NCBI GenBank assembly: GCA_029265155.1
Contig: JAJUJV010000008.1
Span: 1 to 38,111 of the forward strand
From: Altererythrobacter sp.
Lineage (GTDB): Bacteria > Pseudomonadota > Alphaproteobacteria > Sphingomonadales > Sphingomonadaceae
Direction of reading: 5' to 3'
DNA: 38,111 bases
Both the position numbers and the translations under genes were made by a program. Shown piece by piece: positions 23,332 through 30,536 of the stretch (position 1 is its first letter; each line of letters starts with the position of its first letter). The notes beneath the pieces were generated by a model. It had not been told where the DNA came from. It did no database searches and was given only the letters and a program-made list of their open reading frames with translations.

Positions 23332-24126
23332 TCAGGACAGCGGGCGGCTGGAACCGAAGAACAGCGCCTGGCTAATCGCCGCGCGGACCGTGTCTTCCTG
23401 GAATGGCTTGGTGATCAGGTATGTCGGCTCCGGCCGGTCGCCTGTGAGCAGCCGCTCCGGATAAGCCGTGATGAAGATCACCGGCACGCTGTCGATGGCG
23501 AGGATGTCATCGACCGCGTCAAGCCCGGACGAGCCATCGGCCAGCTGGATGTCGGCCAGCACCAGGCCCGGGGTCTTCTCGGCGACGACCTGCTGGGCCT
23601 GGGTGCGCGTCGCGGCGGTGCCGCAGATCTCGTGGCCAAGCGAACGCACCAGATCCTCGAGCTGCATCGAGATCAGCGGCTCGTCCTCGATGATCAGGAC
23701 GCTGGTGGAGGACTCACGCTCGATCTCCTCGACCGCTTCGGTGACGAGCCGGTTCACGTCGTCCTCGTCCATGTCCATGATCCGCGCCGCTTCGGCGGGC
23801 GAGAAATCTTCGACGGTGGTGAGGAGCAAGGCTTGCCGGTTGACGGGCGTGATGCGGCGCAGATGATCCTGCGCGGCCGCTTCGTGCAAGCCGAAGGTCT
23901 CGGGCTCGTCCGCCACTTCCATGTAGGCGCTCGACCAGACCTTGTTGAAGGCGCGGTACAGCGGCACGCGGCCGCCGCGCAGGGAGGTAGCGAGTTCCTG
24001 ATCGGCTAGCGCCGCTTCCAGCGTGGCTTTGACGAAAGCATCGCCGGTCGACTGCGAACCCGTCAGGGCACGCGCATAGCGGCGGAGAAACGGCAGATGA
24101 GCGGCGACTTCGGCCCCAATAGACAT
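23332..24126 (-). CDS. phyR: PhyR, general stress response regulator (sigma-factor-like domain + receiver)
   Basis: 264 residues from ATG 24126 (GGAAGGGG just upstream; longer ORF-track start rejected). Residues 1-135 form an ECF sigma-factor mimic ('HLPFLRRYARALTGSQSTGD', region-4-like 'LTTVEDFSPAEAARIMDMDE'). Residues 140-264 are a receiver with acidic pocket 'SVLIIEDEPLISMQLEDLVR', phosphoacceptor Asp192 in 'LVLADIQLADGSSGLDAV', Thr220 in 'VIFITAYPERLL' and Lys240 in 'YLITKPFQEDTV'. Known mechanism: phosphorylated PhyR sequesters NepR and frees EcfG. Neither nepR nor ecfG is recognisable in the window. A perfect EcfG-type promoter lies just upstream, so positive autoregulation is expected. 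Confidence 0.94.
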   Translation of the reverse strand: MSIGAEVAAHLPFLRRYARALTGSQSTGDAFVKATLEAALADQELATSLRGGRVPLYRAFNKVWSSAYMEVADEPETFGLHEAAAQDHLRRITPVNRQALLLTTVEDFSPAEAARIMDMDEDDVNRLVTEAVEEIERESSTSVLIIEDEPLISMQLEDLVRSLGHEICGTAATRTQAQQVVAEKTPGLVLADIQLADGSSGLDAVDDILAIDSVPVIFITAYPERLLTGDRPEPTYLITKPFQEDTVRAAISQALFFGSSRPLS

Positions 24127-24154
24127 AAAACCCCTTCCCGAGGACAACGGGGCA

Positions 24155-24181
24155 TCAACGTGCGCGGGCGAGTCTGGTTCC
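24155..24181 (-). promoter_or_regulatory. EcfG-type promoter of phyR (GGAAC-N16-CGTTGA)
   Basis: On the minus strand: GGAAC (24181-24177), a 16-base spacer, CGTTGA (24160-24155). This is an exact match to the alphaproteobacterial general-stress sigma consensus GGAAC-N16/17-CGTT. Predicted start of transcription near 24147 leaves a leader of about 20 bases containing the ribosome site. Confidence 0.85.
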
Positions 24182-24288
24182 GCAAGGCCTGCACGCCGCG
24201 CAGCCCCTTCATGTTGTTCAGCAAATGGCCGTCCCGGGCACGGTAAGCAAGCACCTTCACCCCTCGCAAAAAAAATCTTCACGCGCGG

Positions 24289-24315
24289 GGAACACTTAAG
24301 CGGGCGGCTCATTGA
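24289..24315 (+). promoter_or_regulatory. EcfG-like promoter of the candidate sRNA (GGAAC-N16-CATTGA)
   Basis: Plus strand GGAAC (24289-24293), a 16-base spacer, CATTGA (24310-24315): one mismatch from CGTTGA. It points away from phyR, toward the hairpin and terminator at 24324-24409, with no open reading frame downstream that could be its target. Confidence 0.55.
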
Positions 24316-24320
24316 GAGGT

Positions 24321-24409
24321 TGTCACCGCCGAGACCCCCCCTCCCGTCCAAGCGGCTGGTGATACGATCCCGAAAGGCCTCCACTCAGGAATGAGTGGAG
24401 GCCTTTTTT
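24321..24409 (+). ncRNA. Candidate small RNA with GsrN-like architecture
   Basis: About 89 bases. Predicted start 6-8 bases after the EcfG-like -10. The 5' hairpin pairs CACCGCCG (24324-24331) with CGGCTGGTG (24353-24361) with a single bulge and presents a 21-base loop containing CCCCCCCTCCCGTCC. A short linker leads to an 11-bp perfect terminator stem and six T. A 5' hairpin with a C-rich loop followed by an intrinsic terminator, under general-stress sigma control, is the known plan of GsrN in Caulobacter. The C-rich loop could pair with purine-rich ribosome binding sites, including that of phyR itself (9 of 10 pairs with CGGGAAGGGG). Homology to GsrN is inferred from architecture and locus only; no alignment was made. 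Confidence 0.6.
24376..24409 (+). terminator. Strong intrinsic terminator
   Basis: GGCCTCCACTC - AGGAAT - GAGTGGAGGCC, an 11-bp perfect stem extended by AAA/TTT, followed by TTTTTTC on the plus strand. Read on the minus strand it is followed only by TTTCGGG, so it mainly ends plus-strand transcription; it might also serve the response-regulator gene from the other side. Confidence 0.85.
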
Positions 24410-24484
24410 CTTGCTGGCACGGTTGTTGGTGCTCCGCGCAGGAGACCAGTTCAGCGGAGAAATCGTGGGCTGCTTCCGGAAAGC

Positions 24485-24916
24485 TCAGGAAATAACGTCG
24501 CGAAGCCGGGCGAACAGGCCGGGCTTCGCGTCACCCGCCAGCACTTCTGCCAGTTGCGCCGGATCATAAGGCTTCTCGAAGATCGGGCCGAACTCGCCAA
24601 TCTCCGGAGGGATTTCCTCGGGCGAGCCGGTGGAGAACACGATGCGCGGCCGCTTCGGCCCCAGCAGGTCGACCAGTTCGGCGAGCGCCCAGCCGTCGTC
24701 GCGGTCGGCAAGATGAACATCGAGTACGACCGCGTCCGACTCGCCTTCTTCCAAGGCGAGCATCGTCTCGGCAATGCTGGGGCAGAGCACCACTTCCGCC
24801 GCGCCGGCATCGAGCAATGCCGACTGGAGCGCGACCGCCTGGAGAGGATCATCTTCCACGACGAGCACTCGTCCGAGCTTGCTCTTCCCTTTGCTGGACT
24901 GCTTGGCGCGACGCAT
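24485..24916 (-). CDS. Single-domain response regulator (stand-alone receiver)
   Basis: 143 residues with a basic N-terminal extension (MRRAKQSSKGKSK), then a receiver domain only: acidic pocket 'RVLVVEDDPLQAVAL', phosphoacceptor Asp66 in 'DAVVLDVHLADRDDGWALAE', switch Ser/Thr in 'RPRIVFSTGSPEEIP' and Lys115 in 'PIFEKPYDPAQL'. The 'P-R-I-V-F-S-T-G' segment resembles the FAT GUY class of single-domain receivers (such as SdrG of Sphingomonas) that feed phosphate to or from PhyR. No output domain, so it acts through protein contacts. A perfect GGAAC-N17-CGTTGA promoter upstream and the phyR neighbourhood put it in the general stress response with good confidence; the exact role is inference. Confidence 0.88.
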   Translation of the reverse strand: MRRAKQSSKGKSKLGRVLVVEDDPLQAVALQSALLDAGAAEVVLCPSIAETMLALEEGESDAVVLDVHLADRDDGWALAELVDLLGPKRPRIVFSTGSPEEIPPEIGEFGPIFEKPYDPAQLAEVLAGDAKPGLFARLRDVIS

Positions 24917-24953
24917 CTCGATTCCCGACGGCGGTCACTCCCCGCCTCGCCGA

Positions 24954-24981
24954 TCAACGGGATCGAGCACCGGTGGGTTCC
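24954..24981 (-). promoter_or_regulatory. EcfG-type promoter of the single-domain response regulator (GGAAC-N17-CGTTGA)
   Basis: Minus strand GGAAC (24981-24977), 17-base spacer, CGTTGA (24959-24954); 38 bases from the -10 to the ATG at 24916. It lies in the 87-base gap after the GNAT-like gene and matches the phyR promoter in both boxes. Confidence 0.83.
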
Positions 24982-25003
24982 ACCGACCGTCGCACGAGGG
25001 GCT

Positions 25004-26155
25004 CTACAGGTCCTTGGAATAAATGCGGTACTCGCGGTTTACTTTGCTGCCGATGGCGTCGGCGATGGCCAGCATTCCCTGATTGTCGTCCAGGATCCAG
25101 CCGACCTCCGCCCGCTGTGCGCCGTGCTTTTCGGCCCCGACGCGGCGGATGTACTCGATCATCATGAAAGCGAGCTGGCTGGCAAGGCGGCTGGCTTGGA
25201 GCTTGCGCACCACGCCCATCAGCGGCACCCGGAAATCGACTGGGCGCATCTTGCGCAGCCACCACAGCAGCTTGATCCAGTTGAACGGAAACAGCCGCCC
25301 GCCCATCGACTTCAACACCGCGTTGGCATTGGGCAACGCCAGCATGAACGCCACCGGTTCGCCATCCAACTCGGCTATCAGATTAGCGTCTTCGATGATC
25401 AGCGGGGCCAGCTTCTTGGCCCCGTAGGCCTTTTCCGCTTCGGTGAAAGGCACGAAACCCCAGTTGTTCGACCAGGCATCGTTGAGAATATCGATGATGA
25501 TCGCCGCGTCGCGCTCGAACTGCCGCTTGTCGACCGGCCGAATCCGGATTCGCTCGTTCTTCTCACCGGAGGCAACGATGCGGTTGATCAGTGGCGGGAA
25601 GCCTTTGTCGACCGCCAGATCGTAAGTGAGCAGCCGCTTGGCGACCGTGTAGCCGGCGCTTTCGACCCACCCTTCGTATTCGGGGCGATGATGGCCCATC
25701 ATCACCATGGGCGCGTGGTCGTGCCCCTTCACCAGGAGACCGGGCTCGTCCCAGACGGACAGGCTGATGGGAGCCAGCACGCGCGTCATTCCTTGCTCGC
25801 GCAGCCAGGCTTCGGCGCGGGCGATCAGCGCCTCGGCAACTCCCGCGTCCTCGGCCTCCAACAGCCCCCAGTTACCGGTGCCAGGGCCCATGCCCTGCTC
25901 CACCGGTTGAGCCAGGGCGAGTTCGTCATAATGGGCTGAAATACGCCCGACGACGCGCCCGTTGCGCCGGGCCAGGAACAACTGGACTTTGGCATGCTCG
26001 TAAAACGGGTTCTTGCCCGGCGTCAGCAGCTCTACGACGTCGCTGCGCAGGGGCGGCACCCAGTGCGGATCGGCTGCGTTGATGCGATAAGCGAGATCGA
26101 CGAACGCGTTGAAATCGCGTTTGCCCGAAACGGGCTCAACCGAGACAGCCGTCAT
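25004..26155 (-). CDS. GNAT-like acyltransferase, possible ceramide synthase (bCerS-like)
   Basis: 383 residues. The opening 'FVDLAYRINAADPHWVPPLR' with 'KNPFYEHAKVQLFLARRNGR' and 'VVGRISAHYDEL' is a partial GNAT acyl-CoA fold. The centre has 'LAPISLSVWDEPGLLVKGHD' and 'NDAWSNNWGFVPFTEAEKAY'. The C-terminus repeats a GNAT-like half ('ANLIAELDGEPVAFMLALPN', 'AEVGWILDDNQGMLAIADAI'). Proteins of this double-GNAT type are widespread and usually unnamed. Bacterial ceramide synthase of Caulobacter is also a GNAT-type N-acyltransferase, and the operon partner here is a fatty-acid hydroxylase, so an N-acyl transfer in sphingolipid synthesis is a reasonable hypothesis, not shown. It starts 24 bases after the hydroxylase stop. 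Confidence 0.68.
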   Translation of the reverse strand: MTAVSVEPVSGKRDFNAFVDLAYRINAADPHWVPPLRSDVVELLTPGKNPFYEHAKVQLFLARRNGRVVGRISAHYDELALAQPVEQGMGPGTGNWGLLEAEDAGVAEALIARAEAWLREQGMTRVLAPISLSVWDEPGLLVKGHDHAPMVMMGHHRPEYEGWVESAGYTVAKRLLTYDLAVDKGFPPLINRIVASGEKNERIRIRPVDKRQFERDAAIIIDILNDAWSNNWGFVPFTEAEKAYGAKKLAPLIIEDANLIAELDGEPVAFMLALPNANAVLKSMGGRLFPFNWIKLLWWLRKMRPVDFRVPLMGVVRKLQASRLASQLAFMMIEYIRRVGAEKHGAQRAEVGWILDDNQGMLAIADAIGSKVNREYRIYSKDL

Positions 26156-26179
26156 GCTTTTCCGGAAGCCTTGCGAAAG

Positions 26180-26977
26180 TCAGGCCGAAGCCTGCTCGCC
26201 TTCTTTACCGAGCGCGCGGCGGCGCGGGTGGCCGCTGGCGATCCCGCCGGAAAGCTCCTTCACCCACGGGTAGGTCTTCGCGACTTCCTCGTCATAGCCG
26301 AGATTGAACACCGTCGCGCTGCGCTTCGGGCGATCCTTCTTGTGGTAGTAGGTGCCGAGCACCCGGTCCCAGAAGTAGTTGGTAATCCCGAAGTTGCCGT
26401 TCTCGTCGAAGAAGTGGTGCTCCATGTGCCGCTGCTTCATGTGCTGCACCCATCCCCACTTCGGCTTGAAGGCGAGATGCTGGATGCAGTGCATGAATTC
26501 GTAGTAGCAGGTGGTCAGCAGCCCTGTGGCGAACGCCGCCATGGCACCGCCGAAACCGCCGATCAGCCAGCCGATCGGCATCGTCGCAATGGCGATCGTC
26601 GGTAGCGTGGTGTGGAGCGCGCCGAACAGCACCGACAGATCGTTCGGGTCCTGGTGATGGTCGTAATGGATCCGCTTCCAGGTGGGCGACAGCCACTTCG
26701 ACTTCCACATCCAGCGCGAATGCAACACGTACTGATGCAGCAGGTGCCAGACCAGCGGATAGATCAGCACGCCGGCTGCGATGGCGGCGAGCGTCTGCCA
26801 CAACCCGGCCGGGTTGATGGCGAACGCCACGACACAAAGCGCCGTCAGCGCGAGATAGGTCATGATGGTGTAGTGCTGGAAATAGGCGACCACCAGCTCG
26901 CGGAAAGTCATCCGGTCGAGATAGTGGGAGCGCTTCCAGAACGGCAGATCAGCCTGCTCGGCGACCTTTTGTGACAC
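26180..26977 (-). CDS. Fatty acid hydroxylase / sterol desaturase family membrane protein
   Basis: 265 residues, four or so membrane helices and the di-iron histidine clusters of the family: 'WHLLHQYVLHSRWMWKS' (HxxxxxxxH), 'KRIHYDHHQDPNDLSVLF' (HxxHH), 'FMHCIQHLAF', and 'HMKQRHMEHHFFDENGNFGI' (HxxxxHxxHH). Such enzymes add a hydroxyl to fatty acyl chains or sterol/hopanoid-like lipids at the inner membrane, using O2. Sphingomonad ceramides carry 2-hydroxy fatty acids, so a role in sphingolipid hydroxylation is plausible. First gene of a two-gene unit with the GNAT-like acyltransferase. Upstream is a 243-base gap holding its promoter and the terminator of the lipoprotein gene. Confidence 0.86.
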   Translation of the reverse strand: MSQKVAEQADLPFWKRSHYLDRMTFRELVVAYFQHYTIMTYLALTALCVVAFAINPAGLWQTLAAIAAGVLIYPLVWHLLHQYVLHSRWMWKSKWLSPTWKRIHYDHHQDPNDLSVLFGALHTTLPTIAIATMPIGWLIGGFGGAMAAFATGLLTTCYYEFMHCIQHLAFKPKWGWVQHMKQRHMEHHFFDENGNFGITNYFWDRVLGTYYHKKDRPKRSATVFNLGYDEEVAKTYPWVKELSGGIASGHPRRRALGKEGEQASA

Positions 26978-27144
26978 GGCTCATTCCTGTTTTCGAGTTG
27001 CGCGGCTCTTTATCAGAACCATCGCCCGAGGGCCATAACAGCCCGATCTGGGGGCACAATTCCTAGGGCAACCCAGATCGTATGCGTTTGACGCTTATCA
27101 AGCCCCGATGAACGGCAGCTTATGGGTATGGCGCGCTTAACCCT

Positions 27145-27184
27145 AAAAAAGGAAGGGCGCGCAAGCCGCTCGGCCTGCGCGCCC
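27145..27184 (-). terminator. Intrinsic terminator of the small lipoprotein gene
   Basis: Read on the minus strand: GGGCGCGCA - 12-base loop - TGCGCGCCC, then TTCCTTTTTT. A 9-bp GC-rich stem with a T-rich tail, 37 bases after the lipoprotein stop codon. Confidence 0.85.
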
Positions 27185-27220
27185 TGTCCCGTGCATTCGC
27201 GCCTCGCGGCGCGGAATGGC

Positions 27221-27469
27221 TTACTGAGCCGGAGCCGGCTCGGCAGCAGCGGCGTCGGCAGCAGCGGCATCGGCGTCCGCAGCAGCGGCGTCGGTGGCGT
27301 CGGCGGCAGCAGCGTCGACCGCGGCGGTGTCTTCGGCGATCGGCTCGATCGGAGCGACTTCTTCAACCACGGCGGTGTCTTCGACCGGCGCTTCTTCAGC
27401 GGCGTCGCCGCAAGCGGAAAGAGCGAGCAGAGCGGTGGCCGAGAAGGCAGCCAGAGCAATCTTCTTCAT
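27221..27469 (-). CDS. Small Ala/Asp/Glu-rich lipoprotein
   Basis: 82 residues. Signal peptide MKKIALAAFSATALLALSAC with lipobox L-S-A-C; the mature chain of about 63 residues is almost only A, D, E, V, P and T ('DAAEEAPVEDTAVVEEVAPI', 'AAADADAAAADAAAAEPAPA'), so it should be acidic and disordered. TTGGAGAAACTGAT provides the ribosome site, and a textbook terminator follows. Similar composition to the lipoprotein beside lipB, but without an ordered segment. These small proteins are common in sphingomonads, often abundant and of unknown role. Confidence 0.78.
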   Translation of the reverse strand: MKKIALAAFSATALLALSACGDAAEEAPVEDTAVVEEVAPIEPIAEDTAAVDAAAADATDAAAADADAAAADAAAAEPAPAQ

Positions 27470-27567
27470 ATCAGTTTCTCCAAGAGCGGGAGCGATCCCA
27501 CAGGACTCGCATCACGCGAGCGGCCCTCAAATAGTGGCAAAAATAAGGCAGCGCAAGCGGCCCTTTT

Positions 27568-28668
27568 TCACTCCTCGGTGCGGACCAGCACCGTCTCGCC
27601 CACCAGAAAGAACAGCACGAACGGCGCCCAGGCGGCCAGCAGCGGCGGATAGCCGCCGAAGCTTCCCATCGCCAGCGCCGCATTGTCGACCACGAAGTAG
27701 GCGAAGCCGAGCGCCATGCCGATGACGGCGCGCGCGAACAGATGACCCGACCGGGCCAATCCGAAGCCCGCGACCGCCCCGAGCAGAGGCATGAGGACGG
27801 CGGAAAGCGGGCCGGAAATCTTGTGCCACCATTTGGCCTTGAGCTCGTCGGTGCGCCGGCCCGCCGCGTCCAGCGCTTCGATCGATCGGGCGAGCTGCCC
27901 GAGTGGCTCGGCGTCCGGATCGACGCGGCGAAGTTCGATCTGCTCGATCGTGATACCCGGTCCGACGACGATCGGCGCTTCGGCCTCGGCTGTCTCGGCG
28001 CTGCCCACGTCGAAAATCTGCGCATCCTCCAGGCTCCAGCCGGGATCGGCCCACCGGGCCACGGGTGCGCGGTACTGACGCACGATCATGCCCTCATCAT
28101 CGCGCTGGTAGAACGTCACCCCGCGCAGCACGGTGGATGCGCCGGTACCCCCCACCGAGGAGGCGAGCATCACGTCGTTGCCATCATTGAGGTAGATGTT
28201 GGAACGGAGCGTCGGATCGTCCGGGATTGGGCCGTAATCCGCCGCCTCCCAGGCCTTCAGCGATGACGTCGCCCGCGTGACGACCCGTTCGTTGAACACG
28301 AACGAGACCGCGGAGATCAACAGCGCCGTGAGCATCAGCGGCGCCAGGATCTGGTGGGCCGAAAGACCCGCCGCCTTCATCGCCACGACTTCGCTGTTCT
28401 GGTTGAAAGTGGCGAGCGTGATGATGGTCGCCAGCAGCACGGAATAAGGCAGGAACCGCGCGATCAGTTGCGGCACGCGCAGCGAGGCATAGCGCAGCAG
28501 ATCGGCCTGACCGTTGCCCGGATGGGCGAGGATGTCCCCGGTGTTGCTCAGCAGATCGAGCATCATCAGCACGAGCACCAGCATGACCAGCACCGCCAAG
28601 ATGCGGGTCACGAAAGTCTTGGCGAGGTACCAGGTCAGCGTGCGCGACGGGAAGAAGTCAAGCAGCAC
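27568..28668 (-). CDS. lptG: LPS export system permease LptG (YjgP/YjgQ family)
   Basis: 366 residues. Three N-terminal membrane helices ('WYLAKTFVTRILAVLVMLVL' onward, 'FLPYSVLLATIITLATFNQN'), the conserved cytoplasmic 'NSEVVAMKAAGLSAHQILAP' that contacts LptB, a periplasmic beta-jellyroll (residues ~130-270), and three C-terminal helices ('KISGPLSAVLMPLLGAVAGF', ending 'FVLFFLVGETVLVRTEE'). With LptF and LptB it extracts lipopolysaccharide (or the sphingomonad glycolipid analogue) from the inner membrane. The start overlaps the end of lptF by 11 bases. Assignment to G rather than F rests on order and length. Confidence 0.87.
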   Translation of the reverse strand: MLLDFFPSRTLTWYLAKTFVTRILAVLVMLVLVLMMLDLLSNTGDILAHPGNGQADLLRYASLRVPQLIARFLPYSVLLATIITLATFNQNSEVVAMKAAGLSAHQILAPLMLTALLISAVSFVFNERVVTRATSSLKAWEAADYGPIPDDPTLRSNIYLNDGNDVMLASSVGGTGASTVLRGVTFYQRDDEGMIVRQYRAPVARWADPGWSLEDAQIFDVGSAETAEAEAPIVVGPGITIEQIELRRVDPDAEPLGQLARSIEALDAAGRRTDELKAKWWHKISGPLSAVLMPLLGAVAGFGLARSGHLFARAVIGMALGFAYFVVDNAALAMGSFGGYPPLLAAWAPFVLFFLVGETVLVRTEE

Positions 28669-29902
28669 CCACTGCCTCCTCTCCGTCGGCGTCCTGGGTG
28701 GGGCGGCCGCGATCGCGCCGCTTGAGCAGCGCCCGGATCCGCTTGCTCAACTTGGCGTACACGCTTTCGAGCGCGCCGATCGCCTGCCCGCCGGGCACGA
28801 AGGCCACGCGATAGTACATCCAGGCGATCAGCGCGCCGAACACGACGAATGGGCCCCATAGCGCAAGGATCGGGTCGATTCGGCCGAGCGCCGCCACTTC
28901 CTGCCCGTACTGATTGATCTTGTGATAGGAGACCACCATTACGATCGACACGAACACCCCAAGCGCCGAAGTCGATCGCTTGGGAGGGATCGCGAGCGCC
29001 ACCGCCAGCAGCGGCAGCATCGCCATCATGATCACCTCGACCATGCGATAGCTGAAAGCCGCCTGCCCTTCGACGCGGGCCGCATCGGCGACATCTTCTT
29101 CGCGCCAGCCGAGCTCGAAGAGCTCCGGAAGCAGGTATTCTCGCGCTTCGCCGCCGCGGGTCCGGAACTCCTCGATCCGCGGCAAGTCGATCGGCAGATC
29201 GTGACGCGCAAAGCTGAGCACGCGCGGCGTCTGCCCCGGCATGTCCTGCACGATCGTGCCATCCGAGAGCCGCAGGATGATGGTGTTGCGGTCCTCCTCG
29301 TTGGCGAGGAACCGGCCCTCGCTCGCGGAGATCGACATCACCTGGCCTTCGTCGTTGGCGATGCGGGCAAAAATCCCGAGCAGTTGCCGCCCCTCGTCGC
29401 GGCTTTCCTCGATCCGCAGCGCCACGCGGTCTTCGATGGCGGTAAATTCGCCGACCCGGATCGCCGCGCCCAAGGCTCCTGAGCGCAGCTCGAAGTCGAG
29501 CTGTTCGTAGCCATAGCGGGCGAGCGGCTGCCAGTAGCCGACGATCGCGAAGTTCACTCCCATCAGCACCAGCGTGATGAGGTAGGGCACGCGCAGCAGC
29601 CGCGTGTAGCTCATGCCGACCGCGCGCAGCACGTCGAGTTCGCTGCTCACCGCCAGCTTGCGGAACGCGAACAGGATGCCGAGCATCAGCCCCAGCGGGA
29701 TCGCCAGCCCGGCATATTCCGGGATCAGGTTCACCAGCATCCGGAACACGATGGTGATCGGCCCACCCTCGGTGGAGACGAACTCCATCAGCCGCAGCAT
29801 CTTTTCCAGCATCAGCAGTGATGCGGCGAGCAGGAACACGCCGAACATCGGCACGATCGTGAGCCGGAACACGTAGCGATCGATGGCGGTGAACAGTCTC
29901 AA
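28658..29902 (-). CDS. lptF: LPS export system permease LptF (YjgP/YjgQ family)
   Basis: 414 residues. Same plan as LptG: N-terminal helices ('YVFRLTIVPMFGVFLLAASL', 'EYAGLAIPLGLMLGILFAFR'), the LptB-coupling segment 'RKLAVSSELDVLRAVGMSYT', a periplasmic jellyroll from about 135 to 270, and C-terminal helices ('MMAMLPLLAVALAIPPKRST', 'LWGPFVVFGALIAWMYYRVA'). A positively charged, Ala/Gly tail follows the last helix (to 414), longer than usual. Upstream of lptG with an 11-base overlap, as in a coupled lptFG pair. Sphingomonads that replace LPS by glycosphingolipids keep these genes or use them for the glycolipid, which makes the cargo here worth asking. Confidence 0.88.
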   Translation of the reverse strand: MRLFTAIDRYVFRLTIVPMFGVFLLAASLLMLEKMLRLMEFVSTEGGPITIVFRMLVNLIPEYAGLAIPLGLMLGILFAFRKLAVSSELDVLRAVGMSYTRLLRVPYLITLVLMGVNFAIVGYWQPLARYGYEQLDFELRSGALGAAIRVGEFTAIEDRVALRIEESRDEGRQLLGIFARIANDEGQVMSISASEGRFLANEEDRNTIILRLSDGTIVQDMPGQTPRVLSFARHDLPIDLPRIEEFRTRGGEAREYLLPELFELGWREEDVADAARVEGQAAFSYRMVEVIMMAMLPLLAVALAIPPKRSTSALGVFVSIVMVVSYHKINQYGQEVAALGRIDPILALWGPFVVFGALIAWMYYRVAFVPGGQAIGALESVYAKLSKRIRALLKRRDRGRPTQDADGEEAVGAA

Positions 29903-29997
29903 GACAGGTATACGGCTCGCGCGGCTGGTGGTTTCGCGCGGGCGCTATAACCACCGCGGCGCGTCAGGTCATGCCCGTAATGCGCCGCCGTTATGCG

Positions 29998-30399
29998 TCA
30001 CGCTTTCTCGAGAGTGCACTGCAGCGGGTGCTGGTTCTCGCGCGCGAAATCCATCACCTGGTTCACCTTGGTCTCGGCGACTTCGTAAGGAAAGATTCCG
30101 CACACGCCGACCCCGCGCTGGTGCACGTGCAGCATGACGCGGGTGGCCTGCTCCAGGTCCATGCGGAAGAAGCGTTTGAGCACCATGACGACGAACTCCA
30201 TCGGCGTGTAGTCGTCGTTGAGCATCAGCACTTTGTACTGGCTGGGCTTCTTGGGCCGGGCCCGCGTGCGCGTGGCGACACCGGCCTGCCCCTCGCCATC
30301 GTTTACCCCAGCACCATCATCGCCTTCGTCGGCACAGACCGGCTGGGCGAAGCGATGGCTGAGGCGCGTGGCGGTAATGACGGCAGAGCTCCGGGACAT
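29998..30399 (-). CDS. clpS: ATP-dependent Clp protease adaptor ClpS
   Basis: 133 residues. The core is unmistakable: '[20 protein letters not shown]' (N-degron pocket), '[20 protein letters not shown]', '[20 protein letters not shown]', '[20 protein letters not shown]'. ClpS hands proteins with destabilising N-termini to ClpAP. The N-terminal ~45 residues are a poorly conserved, flexible extension. ATG 30399 was chosen over the ORF-track start 30444; neither has a strong ribosome site, so the N-terminus is uncertain. clpA is not adjacent. Confidence 0.92.
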   Translation of the reverse strand: MSRSSAVITATRLSHRFAQPVCADEGDDGAGVNDGEGQAGVATRTRARPKKPSQYKVLMLNDDYTPMEFVVMVLKRFFRMDLEQATRVMLHVHQRGVGVCGIFPYEVAETKVNQVMDFARENQHPLQCTLEKA

Positions 30400-30461
30400 G
30401 GCTTGAGGAAATATCGTATCGAAAGCCGCTCTAGCAAGATGCACGCGCAGCGAAATGGCAA

Positions 30462-30491
30462 TCGGGCCGGACAGTTGCCTGCCCGGCCCGA
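30462..30491 (-). terminator. Hairpin between phasin and clpS (probable terminator)
   Basis: TCGGGCCGG (30462-30470) and CCGGCCCGA (30483-30491) form a perfect 9-bp stem with a 12-base loop, 45 bases after the phasin stop. On the minus strand the tail is TTGCCATTTCG, only moderately T-rich, so termination may be partial. Confidence 0.6.
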
Positions 30492-30536
30492 GAAATCCGC
30501 CAAAGGAGAGGGGTCGGCGGATAAAGGCGTTGCGGC

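Noticed and set aside
24127-24320. Possible nepR next to phyR
   Set aside because: I read both strands for the short NepR core (helix with L-R-x-x-Y/F...P-x-P-x-x-x-x-x-L-L) and did not find it; the 24063-24269 ORF overlaps phyR and is not NepR-like.
24376-24409. Terminator belonging only to the minus-strand response regulator
   Set aside because: On that strand the tail is TTTCGGG, whereas the plus strand has TTTTTT, and the hairpin is over 80 bases from that gene's stop.
24395-25939. 514-residue plus-strand ORF
   Set aside because: Antisense to the response regulator and GNAT-like genes; begins inside the sRNA terminator.
28635-29954. 439-residue minus-strand ORF parallel to lptF
   Set aside because: Same strand, other frame of lptF; Arg-rich composition without membrane helices.
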